Position numbers and translations under genes: made by a program. The notes beneath the pieces are model-generated. The model searched no databases, was not told where the DNA came from, and was given only the letters and a program-made list of their open reading frames with translations. A stretch of DNA of 64,000 nt from contig JAJRZQ010000025.1 of assembly GCA_024275165.1 (NCBI GenBank), positions 62,001 through 126,000 on the forward strand, given 5' to 3'. The DNA is from a bacterium. GTDB taxonomy: Bacteria > SAR324 > XYD2-FULL-50-16. Shown in pieces: positions 1-7,882 of this stretch (within the stretch, counting starts at the first letter, position 1; the number at the start of each line of letters is the position of its first letter).

Positions 1-45
1 AATCTTTCTTAGAGGAAGGTTCATCGGCCCCCAACAGGGTAAATT

Positions 46-57
46 GAACAAATGTTC
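46..57. promoter_or_regulatory. LexA-like palindrome upstream of cmk
   Basis: GAAC-AAAT-GTTC is a perfect inverted repeat that fits the core of the Bacillus/DinR-type LexA box (GAAC-RNRY-GTTC). It lies 43 bases before the cmk start. No convincing promoter was found around it and cmk is not a usual SOS gene, so it may be chance or may belong to something upstream of the window. Confidence 0.2.
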
Positions 58-100
58 TGATTTAATCTAACCTCCTGGAGGGGGAAAGACAAGGGTTTTT

Positions 101-763
101 ATGATTATCGCGATTGATGGCCCCGCAGGGAGCGGAAAAAGCACCGTAGCCAAACTGTTAGCCCAAGAACTGGGGATCGAATACATTGATTCGGGCGCCA
201 TCTATCGCACCTTAGCCTACTTCGGGGTGCGACAATGGGGGGAGGCGCAAGGCCACGCAGAAGAGATTGCCGCATATTTTACGCAAGCCCCCTCAGCCTT
301 GCGGATTCTCTACCGAGACCACCGGCAAATCATGCTGTTGCAAGGCAAAGAACTACAACAAGAAATCCGCGGTTTAAAAGTAACCGCTCAGGTGCGCTGG
401 GTCGCCAATCATAAAGGATGCCGGGATTTTGCCAACGCCCAGATACGCGCTATCGCCAACCAATACGCTTGCGTGGTGGATGGTCGAGATATCGGCACGG
501 TGGTCTTTCCTCGTTCTCTCAATAAGTTTTATTTAAATGCCGACCCCCGGGTACGGGCTGTGAGACGGGCGCAAGAGCTCGGCATCGCTTTAGCGGGGGC
601 TGAGTTTGAAGCCTTGGTGAGAGAAATTCAAGAGCGGGATCAAAACGATATGCAAAGAGAGCTGGCCCCCTTGCAAAAAGCAACGGACGCCATCGAAATC
701 GACAGTACCGGCTTAACCCCTCAAGAAGTGCTGGCCTCCATTCGCCAACAACTTGTCTTGTAG
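101..763 (+). CDS. cmk: Cytidylate kinase
   Basis: Cytoplasmic (d)CMP kinase that uses ATP to make (d)CDP for nucleotide synthesis. The 220-residue product has the usual length. It begins with the P-loop GPAGSGKS (residues 7-14), and the conserved DGRDIGTVVFP segment sits near residue 126. A GGAGGGGG tract lies about 20 bases before the ATG, which is rather far for a ribosome binding site, but the protein start matches the family exactly. It faces the next gene, with only 9 bases between the stops. In many bacteria cmk sits next to aroA or rpsA; nothing of either is visible in the 100 bases upstream. The identification is firm. Confidence 0.97.
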   Translation: MIIAIDGPAGSGKSTVAKLLAQELGIEYIDSGAIYRTLAYFGVRQWGEAQGHAEEIAAYFTQAPSALRILYRDHRQIMLLQGKELQQEIRGLKVTAQVRWVANHKGCRDFANAQIRAIANQYACVVDGRDIGTVVFPRSLNKFYLNADPRVRAVRRAQELGIALAGAEFEALVREIQERDQNDMQRELAPLQKATDAIEIDSTGLTPQEVLASIRQQLVL

Positions 764-772
764 CCAAGGGGC

Positions 773-1258
773 TTAACCGGCTAAAGGCTTAGGCTTGCTG
801 AGGGTAAAGGCGGCAAAAATCCGTTTTGCCTCGACCAATAAGAACTTCCTCCCTCGCCAGGGCAGGTACCAGCCTAAAGCGGTGGTGGGCATCTTAGGGG
901 GAAGGCGTTTGATCGCTGTAATTTCTCGCCGGGGCGCCTTTAAACTGGACTTATCCAAATAGCCCAAGGTGTTTTCGATATAAAGTCCCAACAGAGGGTC
1001 TTTTTTGTCTTTTTGCTGAAAAAAGAACACCTGCCCTCCCTTGCTGAAGCTCAAGGGACTTAAACCGAGCAACTGCCCAAAGTGAAGCAAGTGCCCGGTA
1101 GGCGCTTTTGGGTTCGAGGAGGTAAATTGCCAAGCAAAGCCTTGATCTTGACTCGAAGAGATTTCCAACTCCCGCATAGATAAAGGCGGGGAATATTCTT
1201 CTGGGTCTAAAGCAAAATCAAACCCCGCTTGATGGAAAATTAAGTAATGCTGGTCCAT
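773..1258 (-). CDS. Possible CheW-like protein (orphan)
   Basis: 161-residue soluble protein without a signal peptide. The layout weakly resembles a CheW domain: an opening strand (HYLIFHQAGFDFALDPEEY), then a segment like the CheW 'lR..lgl' region (LLHFGQLLGLSP), then hydrophobic strands (QVFFFQQ, LLGLYIENTLGYLD). CheW domains couple chemoreceptors to the CheA kinase, but no che gene is nearby and sequence conservation is too weak for a firm call. It is a single gene convergent with cmk and divergent from dxs. It could equally be an uncharacterised beta-rich protein. The ATG start fits the end of the hydrophobic opening strand. Confidence 0.4.
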   Translation of the reverse strand: MDQHYLIFHQAGFDFALDPEEYSPPLSMRELEISSSQDQGFAWQFTSSNPKAPTGHLLHFGQLLGLSPLSFSKGGQVFFFQQKDKKDPLLGLYIENTLGYLDKSSLKAPRREITAIKRLPPKMPTTALGWYLPWRGRKFLLVEAKRIFAAFTLSKPKPLAG

Positions 1259-1373
1259 GAAAAAAAGGCTCCGGGCTTGCTTTGTTTCTTTCTGAGGTTT
1301 ATATTTCTATTTCGCCTCACAGGGTTTTGTCAAATTTCTCTGTCTAAAGGTTTAAACCACAATATCGCGCAGC

Positions 1374-3272
1374 ATGAATCAACGGACCGACCCCCCCTCT
1401 TACCCCTTGCTGGAACAGCTTTCTAGTGTCAAGGAGTTACAGGGCTATTCTATTGCCAAGCTGGAGCAACTAGCCCAGTCCTGCCGCGCGCGCATGATCG
1501 AGGTGACCAGTAAAAACGGAGGGCACTTAGCCAGTAGCCTAGGCACCGTGGAATTAACCCTGGCCTTGGCAAAGGTATTTGACCTTTCTAAAGACAAACT
1601 CATTTGGGATGTCGGGCACCAAGCCTATACTTATAAATTGATCACGGGGCGGCATGCCCAATTTGATCAATTGGGTAAAAAAGAGGGCATCGGCAAATTT
1701 TTAAAACGCAGCGAATCCCCCTTAGATCACTTTGGCGCGGGGCACGCTTCCACCTCGATCTCTGCCGGCTTAGGCATTGCCGTGGGCAATCGCCTGCAAA
1801 AAAAAGGGGATAAAACCATCGTGGTCATTGGGGACGGCTCCCTAACGGGCGGCATGGCCTACGAGGCGATGAACCACGCCGGGCACCTTTCCGAAGACCT
1901 AATCGTCATCCTCAACGACAATGAAATGTCGATTGATCCGGTGGTCGGGGCCTTGTCGAAAACCATCATCAACATCTCTGCCTCAAAATCCTTTAACCTC
2001 TTTCGAGGGGAAATCAGTCGCCTCTCGAAAGAGAGCATTCTCCCTCGCCCCTTACTCAATGGCTTAAAGCGGGTCAATGAATCCTTTATGGCCTTTTTTA
2101 CCCAAGGGGTTTGGTTTGAAAACCTAAATTTTCGCTATTTTGGTCAGGTCGATGGGCATAAGTTTAAAGATTTGATCAGCCTGTTCAAACATACCAAAAA
2201 CATCCCCGGCCCACTGCTGCTTCATGTTTCGACCCAAAAAGGAAAGGGCTACTCCTTTGCCGAAGAAGACGCCTTAAATTATCACGGAGTCAGCGCCTTT
2301 GACCCCAGTACGGGCCAAGCCCACGCGAAAAGCGCCAAGGGAAAGAGCTATACGGCGATCTGGGAGGAATGCTTCACCGAGATCATGAAAAAAGACGAGC
2401 AAGTCGTGGCGTTGTCCGCCGCCATGTTGGGCAACACCGGCTTAGCCGACTTGGAAAAAGAATACCCCACCCGCATCTTTGATGTCGGCATCGCAGAAGA
2501 GCACGGGGTTACTTTTTCCGCCGGTTTGGCCACCGAGGGGTTAAAACCTTTTGTGGTGATCTATTCCACCTTTTTGCAGCGCGCCATGGATCAAATCGTG
2601 CATGATGTGGCGCTGCAAAACCTGCCCGTGCGCTTTATCCTAGATCGGGCGGGCTTTGTCGGCCCGGATGGGGCAACGCATCATGGAGTTTTAGATTTAA
2701 CCTACTTGAGAATGATCCCCAATCTTGTTATTCTGGCCCCTAAGGATGGAGACGAGTTCAAAGCCATGATCCACTTTGTCCACCACTATGACCAGGGGCC
2801 CATTGCCTTGCGTTTTCCCAGGGCGAACTGCGAAAAGCAAAACATGAACACCGCTCCCATTCAATTGGGTCGGGGCGAATTGCTCGCTCCAGGAAAGGAT
2901 GTCTGCTTGATTGCCCTAGGCACCCTGGTGGAGGGGGCCTTAAACTTAAAAGCTCAATTGGCTGAAAAGGGGATCGAAGCAAGCGTAATCAACGCGCGCT
3001 TTGCCAAGCCCTTGGATGAAAAATTAATTTTGAGCCAAGCGCGTAACGCGCCCGCTTTGATCACCTTAGAAGAAGGCAGCGAGATCGGCGGGTTCGGCAG
3101 CGCGATTTTAGAGCTTTTGGCAAAACAAGGCCTGATGAAACCGGTTTTGCGTCTCGCGATTCCCGACCGGTTTTTTGAGCATGCCAGCCGTGACGAACAA
3201 CTTGAGGCGGCGGGGCTAAGTGAGAAACAAATGCGACGGCGCATTGAGGATTTTTTACAACAACTTAATTAA
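1374..3272 (+). CDS. dxs: 1-deoxy-D-xylulose-5-phosphate synthase
   Basis: First enzyme of the MEP isoprenoid pathway: thiamine-diphosphate-dependent condensation of pyruvate with glyceraldehyde 3-phosphate. The 632-residue length is standard. Visible marks are the N-terminal HQAYTYKLI segment (about residue 80), the ThDP/Mg motif GDGSLTGGMAYEA (from about 152), the transketolase pyrimidine-binding region with DRAGFVGPDGATHHG (about 422) and a C-terminal transketolase domain ending in the usual LEEGSEIGGFG region. It heads a plus-strand run and is followed 3 bases later by a small membrane protein gene. The product feeds undecaprenyl phosphate, quinone and, in some organisms, thiamine and pyridoxal synthesis. 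Confidence 0.97.
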   Translation: MNQRTDPPSYPLLEQLSSVKELQGYSIAKLEQLAQSCRARMIEVTSKNGGHLASSLGTVELTLALAKVFDLSKDKLIWDVGHQAYTYKLITGRHAQFDQLGKKEGIGKFLKRSESPLDHFGAGHASTSISAGLGIAVGNRLQKKGDKTIVVIGDGSLTGGMAYEAMNHAGHLSEDLIVILNDNEMSIDPVVGALSKTIINISASKSFNLFRGEISRLSKESILPRPLLNGLKRVNESFMAFFTQGVWFENLNFRYFGQVDGHKFKDLISLFKHTKNIPGPLLLHVSTQKGKGYSFAEEDALNYHGVSAFDPSTGQAHAKSAKGKSYTAIWEECFTEIMKKDEQVVALSAAMLGNTGLADLEKEYPTRIFDVGIAEEHGVTFSAGLATEGLKPFVVIYSTFLQRAMDQIVHDVALQNLPVRFILDRAGFVGPDGATHHGVLDLTYLRMIPNLVILAPKDGDEFKAMIHFVHHYDQGPIALRFPRANCEKQNMNTAPIQLGRGELLAPGKDVCLIALGTLVEGALNLKAQLAEKGIEASVINARFAKPLDEKLILSQARNAPALITLEEGSEIGGFGSAILELLAKQGLMKPVLRLAIPDRFFEHASRDEQLEAAGLSEKQMRRRIEDFLQQLN

Positions 3273-3275
3273 AGC

Positions 3276-3773
3276 ATGAACCAGAATTTTCTTTTTGCTT
3301 GGCCCATGGCCTGGTTGGCGCTCTCTACCCTCTATGGGTTTGATGGGGGTCTGCGGCTTTTTGGCCGCCCTTGGGTGGCGATTGTTTTGTTTTTCGGCTG
3401 CTGGTTTCTCTTAGAAAGCCTGCGCCAGCGACCCACAAACCAAACCAAGGGGCAAAACCCAAGCTTCAACCAGGCCAAGAGCAAAAAAAAGGTCTTGCGC
3501 CTCCAAGATTACCGCTTCCAAGACCCCCCCCCTGAATCGGGTTGGGTCTCGGTTTATCGCAGTGAAGACCCGGCCATGGTGGGCATGGTTCAATCTATCT
3601 TAGCCTCACGCGAAGTGGCGACCCAGGTGATCAATCTACATGCGGCCAGTTTTTTTCCCAATGTTGAAGGCATGGCCATGGAAATCTGTGTGGCCCCAAA
3701 ACAGTCAGGCCAAGCTTTACAAATCTTGAGGGATCACAACCTCATTCCTCCGGTGAAGGATCAATTTTCATGA
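3276..3773 (+). CDS. Membrane protein with DUF2007-like domain
   Basis: 165 residues. The N-terminus has two hydrophobic segments (about 5-22 and 31-48), followed by a basic, polar linker rich in Lys and Gln. From about residue 90 there is a domain resembling DUF2007 (putative signal-transducing domain): VSVYRSEDPAMVGMVQSIL followed by strands and a C-terminal helix. The domain probably faces the cytoplasm. The gene starts 3 bases after dxs and its stop overlaps the ATG of the phosphohexomutase gene (ATGA), so the three are probably cotranscribed. No function is known. The DUF2007 assignment is by pattern only. Confidence 0.6.
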   Translation: MNQNFLFAWPMAWLALSTLYGFDGGLRLFGRPWVAIVLFFGCWFLLESLRQRPTNQTKGQNPSFNQAKSKKKVLRLQDYRFQDPPPESGWVSVYRSEDPAMVGMVQSILASREVATQVINLHAASFFPNVEGMAMEICVAPKQSGQALQILRDHNLIPPVKDQFS

Positions 3774-5506
3774 TCGCAGAAGCTCTACTCAAAAAAGCCC
3801 AAACCTGGGCCGAAAATCCAGCCTTTGACCTTGCCTTTCGCCAAGAGATTTTAAATCTTATCGAGCAAAACCAGGAAACGGAACTGACAGATCGTTTTTA
3901 TAAAGATCTGGAATTCGGCACCGGTGGTTTACGGGGCATTATGGGCGCCGGCTCCAATCGAATGAATGTCTATACGGTGCGCCTCGCCTCGCAGGGGTTG
4001 GCCAACTACATCTTAAAGTCCGGGGCGCCCTCCCCCTCCATCGCCATTGCCTACGATTCCAGAAATCACTCCGCCTCCTTTGCCTTGGAAGTGGCCAAGG
4101 TAATGGCGGGCAACCAGATCACCGCTTGGTTGTTTGACGAACTGCGCCCCACCCCTTTGCTGAGTTTCGCGGTTCGCAGCTTGCAAACCACTGCCGGAGT
4201 CGTGGTCACGGCGAGTCACAACCCGAAGGAGTACAACGGGTATAAGGTCTATTGGTCCGATGGCTGTCAGGTAACAGCCCCCCACGATGGCTTGATTATT
4301 CAAGAGGTCAAGGCCTTGACCGATTTTTCCCAAATCAAGGTCGCCGAGGAGCAAGCCGCTAAAAAAGCGGGCCTTATTCAAGCGATCCCCACCTCTGTAG
4401 AAGAAGACTACTACCGGCAAGTCATTGCCTTAAGCCAGAGCCGAAAAGAAACCCATAGGGGCTTTGGAGTGGTCTACACCCCCCTGCACGGAACCGGCAA
4501 GACCCCTGTTGTGGAGGTCTTAACCCGCAGGGGCTTTGACCAATTGACGCTGGTGGCGCAACAAGCAGAACCGGATGGGAATTTTTCCACCCTGCGCAGC
4601 CCCAACCCCGAAGAGGCCGGCGCCTTAGAATTGGCCGTAGAAACCGCGACAGCGCAAGATTACTTAATCATCGCCACAGACCCTGACGCCGACCGCATCG
4701 GGGCTATGACCAAGCACCACGGGGAATGGGAACTCCTCAACGGCAACCAGATTGGGCAAATTCTGCTTTTTTATTACTTGAATAAATTAAAGGAAAGCGG
4801 GAATTTGCCCCAAAAAGGCGTATATGTCAGCACCATCGTGACCAGTACCTTAGGGGCGAAAATCGCCGGTAAATTTGGCTTAAAGGTTTATGAAACCCTA
4901 ACGGGCTTTAAATGGATCGGTCAGGTCATCGGTGAAATAGAAAAAAATCCCCAACGGGGGGAGACTTATGTCTTTGGCACCGAAGAAAGCCACGGCTATC
5001 TCTTTGGCGATTTCGTACGCGATAAGGACGCGATCAGCGCGGCGATGATCTTAGCCGAAGCGGCGGCGGAACTGCATGAATACGGTTTGAGCTTGATGGA
5101 TTTGCTCAACCAGATTCATCAAATCTACGACTTTCACACCGACGCCTTGGTCAACAAAACCATCAAGGGGAAAAGCGGACAAGAAAGAATCCAAAGGATC
5201 ATGCAGGGGTTGCGAAAGCATCCCCCCACTTTTATTGGGGGGATCGCGGTGGAGCGAATTTTCGACTACCAAACCCAAACCATCACGGCCAGTGAAGGGG
5301 GGGAAGAGGTCGGTTCTTTAGACCTGCCGCAATCGAATGTCATCGCCTTTTTGCTCGCCGATGGCAGCCGCATCACGGCGCGCCCTTCAGGGACCGAACC
5401 GAAGATTAAATTTTACTTCAATCTCTGCGGCGGCAACGCCAAGCAGTTGAGTATCCAACGAGAGCTTTATATTCGCGACTTCAACCACCTCATCAACGAG
5501 TATTAA
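3770..5506 (+). CDS. Phosphoglucomutase/phosphomannomutase family enzyme
   Basis: Alpha-D-phosphohexomutase that interconverts hexose 1- and 6-phosphates through a phosphoserine. All four family motifs are visible in 578 residues: the catalytic serine loop TASHNPKEYNGYKVYW (about 146), the metal loop DPDADRIG (about 304), the sugar-binding loop GTEESHGYLFGD (about 403) and the phosphate-binding RPSGTEPKIKFY (about 537). The long form and the YNGYKVYW sequence match the PgcA/PGM2-like subfamily, usually phosphoglucomutase or phosphopentomutase. It overlaps the upstream gene by 4 bases. Substrate (glucose, mannose or ribose phosphate) cannot be decided from sequence alone, so no symbol is given. 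Confidence 0.93.
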   Translation: MIAEALLKKAQTWAENPAFDLAFRQEILNLIEQNQETELTDRFYKDLEFGTGGLRGIMGAGSNRMNVYTVRLASQGLANYILKSGAPSPSIAIAYDSRNHSASFALEVAKVMAGNQITAWLFDELRPTPLLSFAVRSLQTTAGVVVTASHNPKEYNGYKVYWSDGCQVTAPHDGLIIQEVKALTDFSQIKVAEEQAAKKAGLIQAIPTSVEEDYYRQVIALSQSRKETHRGFGVVYTPLHGTGKTPVVEVLTRRGFDQLTLVAQQAEPDGNFSTLRSPNPEEAGALELAVETATAQDYLIIATDPDADRIGAMTKHHGEWELLNGNQIGQILLFYYLNKLKESGNLPQKGVYVSTIVTSTLGAKIAGKFGLKVYETLTGFKWIGQVIGEIEKNPQRGETYVFGTEESHGYLFGDFVRDKDAISAAMILAEAAAELHEYGLSLMDLLNQIHQIYDFHTDALVNKTIKGKSGQERIQRIMQGLRKHPPTFIGGIAVERIFDYQTQTITASEGGEEVGSLDLPQSNVIAFLLADGSRITARPSGTEPKIKFYFNLCGGNAKQLSIQRELYIRDFNHLINEY

Positions 5507-5508
5507 CT

Positions 5509-5727
5509 ATGGAAAAAGCAGATTTAACCCTCATCGAAAAGCACCGCAAGGACAATTACCAACTCGATAAACTGTTTAAAGAACACCTGGAGTTAAAAGA
5601 GCGCATCCACAAAATGGAAGGGGCAAAGGGGTTGGGCGCCAATGAGGAAAAAGAATTGCACCTGTTAAAGAAAAAAAAGTTGGATGGTCGCGAAAAGCTG
5701 GAAGACCTCTTAAAAGAATTACGCTAA
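5509..5727 (+). CDS. DUF465 (YdcH-like) small protein
   Basis: 72-residue, highly charged, all-helical protein: ADLTLIEKHRKDNYQLDKLF followed by a Lys/Glu-rich coiled-coil segment. The opening pattern (helix, then H-x-L-D/K...) and the size fit the DUF465/YdcH family, whose members form small helical hairpins of unknown function. It starts 2 bases after the phosphohexomutase stop and ends 4 bases before the prepilin peptidase ATG, so it is inside an operon. No membrane segment or catalytic motif is present. Confidence 0.65.
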   Translation: MEKADLTLIEKHRKDNYQLDKLFKEHLELKERIHKMEGAKGLGANEEKELHLLKKKKLDGREKLEDLLKELR

Positions 5728-5731
5728 GGGC

Positions 5732-6496
5732 ATGGAACCCCTTACCCTTTGGGGGTTCCTCTTTTTTTCCGGGGCCCTCTTCGGCTCTTTTATTTTTACG
5801 ACCGCAAAGCGGCTGGCCCAGGGGCAAAGCTTACTCACCCCTTCTCGCTGCGATGCCTGCGGCGCGCCGATCAGCCCCTTGGGGCTGGTTCCCTTTGTGG
5901 GCTGGCTCGTTCAACGAGGTCGCTGTAGGGCCTGCAAAACACCCATTTCCTGGAAATATCCCTGTTTTGAGTTGATCAACGGCCTTTGGGTTTGCTGGGT
6001 TTTTGCCCAAAACGGGCTGAATGGGGCCGGCTACTTTACCCTGGCCATCACGGAATTGTTTTGGCTGCTCGCGCTGCTCGATTTCCTCTCCTTGGAAATA
6101 GCCCTCACCCCTTTATTGCTCGCCCTTTTGCTGCGAGGGGCGGAGTTGACCTTTTTTGCCCCAGAGCAATTTATCGATGCCTTGATCGGTCTCTTTGCCG
6201 GGGCCGGGGTATTGCATTGGGTGCGGAGTCTGTATTTTTTCCTGCGCCACCGTGAGGGATTGGGGGAGGGGGACGCCACCCTATTGGGCTTAATCGGCTT
6301 TTGGCTCGGTTGGCAGGCTCTGTTGCCTGTTTTGTTTCTCGCCAGCCTATTGGGGGTTTTATTCGCCTTAACCCTTATATTATTTCGCTTTGCCACGATT
6401 CGACAAGAATTTGCCTTTGGCCCTTGGCTTATTTTAGCAAGCTTTGTATTCTGGTCTTTTCAGCCTCTATTGCAGCCGGGCCGCCTCTTTTATTAA
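5732..6496 (+). CDS. pilD: Prepilin leader peptidase / N-methyltransferase (A24)
   Basis: Inner-membrane aspartic peptidase that cuts type IV pilin and type II pseudopilin leaders and N-methylates the new N-terminus. The N-terminal cytoplasmic domain has the zinc site CDAC (Cys40, Cys43) and CRAC (Cys65, Cys68). Catalytic aspartates are Asp117 in LLDFLSLEIA and Asp181 in the GEGDATLLG motif. About seven to eight hydrophobic segments are present and the length of 254 is usual. No pilin gene is adjacent, but a type II secretion gene (gspC) is present at 47.1 kb, so GspO would be an equally good name. It belongs to the dxs-started run. Confidence 0.92.
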   Translation: MEPLTLWGFLFFSGALFGSFIFTTAKRLAQGQSLLTPSRCDACGAPISPLGLVPFVGWLVQRGRCRACKTPISWKYPCFELINGLWVCWVFAQNGLNGAGYFTLAITELFWLLALLDFLSLEIALTPLLLALLLRGAELTFFAPEQFIDALIGLFAGAGVLHWVRSLYFFLRHREGLGEGDATLLGLIGFWLGWQALLPVLFLASLLGVLFALTLILFRFATIRQEFAFGPWLILASFVFWSFQPLLQPGRLFY

Positions 6497-6507
6497 GGAT
6501 TCGATTC

Positions 6508-7551
6508 ATGAACCACAGCACCAAGGAAAAGAAAAATCTGAATTGGAAAAACTTAGGTTTTTCATACATTAAAACCGATTGGCGTTTTACCGCCTTGTGG
6601 GAAGACGGGAAATGGAACCAAGGGGAATTGGTCCGCTCCGAGGTGATGAACCTCCATGAAGGGAGCCCGGTTTTGCATTACGCCCAAAGCTGCTTTGAGG
6701 GGTTAAAAGCCTTTAGTAGTCCCGAGGGCAAGGCGCTGCTCTTTCGCAGCAACCTGAATTGGGAACGGATGAAAGAAACCAGCGCCCGTTTGATGATGCC
6801 TGAAGTTCCGGAAGAACTTTTTATGCGTGGCCTCATTGAGTGCATTAAGGCCAACGAGGCCTGGATTCCCCCCTATGGATCGGGAGCCAGCCTGTACATT
6901 CGCCCCATGTTGATCGGGATTGGGGAAAATCTAGGTTTAAGACCGGCTTCGAAATATGAATTTCGGATTTTCGCCTGCCCTGTAGGCCCTTATTACAAAA
7001 GCGGGGGGTTGAGTTTGATCCGGCTCGCGGTAACGGATTTAGATCGGGCCGCCCCCCAGGGAACCGGCGCGGTAAAAACCGGCGCCAATTACGCCGGGGG
7101 GCTGTTGGCTACCCATCGCGCCAAGGAGTTGGGCGCCACCGAGGCCTTGTATTTGGATTCTTCACAACGCCGGTATTTAGAAGAGGCTGGGAGCGCCAAC
7201 ATTGTGCTTAAGATGACTCGGAATCGCTTTGTCACCCCTAGTTCCAGCAGTATTTTACCGAGCGTAACCCGCAAAAGTCTGATGGTTTTAGCGGAACAGG
7301 AATTGGGGTTAACCCTGGAAGAGCGCCCTGTTGACCTGCGCGCCGAAATAAATGAAATCGAAGAATTCGGTGCCTGCGGAACCGCTGCGGTACTGAGCCC
7401 CGTCAGTCATGTCTTGCTCGATGGCCCCTGGCACGCCTTTTACAAAGAAGGTCAAGAGGTCGGGCCGGTGATGCAGCGGCTTTACCAGACTCTCACGGCC
7501 ATACAAAAGGGGGAGCAAGAAGACAAATACGGCTGGACTCTGCTCATTTAA
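6508..7551 (+). CDS. ilvE: Branched-chain amino acid aminotransferase
   Basis: Class IV PLP aminotransferase for the last step of leucine, isoleucine and valine synthesis. The ATG at 6508 gives 347 residues. The reading frame is open further upstream, but that part overlaps the prepilin peptidase gene in another frame and does not look like a protein of this family. The PLP lysine is in GTGAVKTGANYAGG (about Lys190), followed by the usual EEAGSANIV segment and the GTAAVLSPV region. The size and the Y-G-SGASLYIRP segment match the long BCAT subgroup. It is the last gene before a 139-base gap that contains an inverted repeat. Confidence 0.93.
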   Translation: MNHSTKEKKNLNWKNLGFSYIKTDWRFTALWEDGKWNQGELVRSEVMNLHEGSPVLHYAQSCFEGLKAFSSPEGKALLFRSNLNWERMKETSARLMMPEVPEELFMRGLIECIKANEAWIPPYGSGASLYIRPMLIGIGENLGLRPASKYEFRIFACPVGPYYKSGGLSLIRLAVTDLDRAAPQGTGAVKTGANYAGGLLATHRAKELGATEALYLDSSQRRYLEEAGSANIVLKMTRNRFVTPSSSSILPSVTRKSLMVLAEQELGLTLEERPVDLRAEINEIEEFGACGTAAVLSPVSHVLLDGPWHAFYKEGQEVGPVMQRLYQTLTAIQKGEQEDKYGWTLLI

Positions 7552-7584
7552 GGCAAGCTCCGGCCTGAGTTCTCCAGGTTTTTG

Positions 7585-7612
7585 CGAGCAAAAGTTTTTT
7601 GTTGCTTTTGCT
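7585..7612. repeat. Inverted repeat after ilvE
   Basis: GCAAAAG and CTTTTGC face each other across a short T-rich loop in the gap between ilvE and yacG. There is a T run in the loop but none after the stem, so it is not a classical rho-independent terminator. It may be an mRNA 3' structure. Confidence 0.3.
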
Positions 7613-7690
7613 TCAGGGCAGCGGCAACACCCCTCTTCTTGAGTCTCGACCAAAGGAGAAGGTGACCTTTTAACTCAGCGAAATTTGTTG

Positions 7691-7882
7691 ATGAAAGCAA
7701 TCAAAGTCAAATGCCCCCAATGTAAACGCTTGACCTCTTGGGAAAACAACCCCTATCGCCCCTTTTGCTGCGAGCGCTGCAAGCTAATTGATCTAGGCCA
7801 TTGGGCCGATGGCTCGTATAGCCTGCCCGCGCAGGATGAAGCCCCTTCCAAGGAGGAAGGATACCATGATGATGAAATTTAA
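7691..7882 (+). CDS. yacG: DNA gyrase inhibitor YacG
   Basis: 63-residue zinc protein. It has the family pattern CPQC, a conserved Trp, then RPFCCERCKLIDLGHW and a short acidic tail. In E. coli YacG binds GyrB and inhibits gyrase; here the same Cys4 zinc knuckle and the IDLGHWADGSY segment are clear. The ATG at 7691 is preceded in frame by two TTG codons and has no obvious Shine-Dalgarno sequence, so the start could be 7685. Its last 17 bases overlap the start of dsbD, which suggests translational coupling. Gyrase inhibition here is inferred from the family. Confidence 0.9.
   Translation: MKAIKVKCPQCKRLTSWENNPYRPFCCERCKLIDLGHWADGSYSLPAQDEAPSKEEGYHDDEI

Noticed and set aside
6301-6507. N-terminal extension of ilvE
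   Set aside because: It overlaps the prepilin peptidase gene in another frame; the ATG at 6508 starts at the usual family N-terminus.
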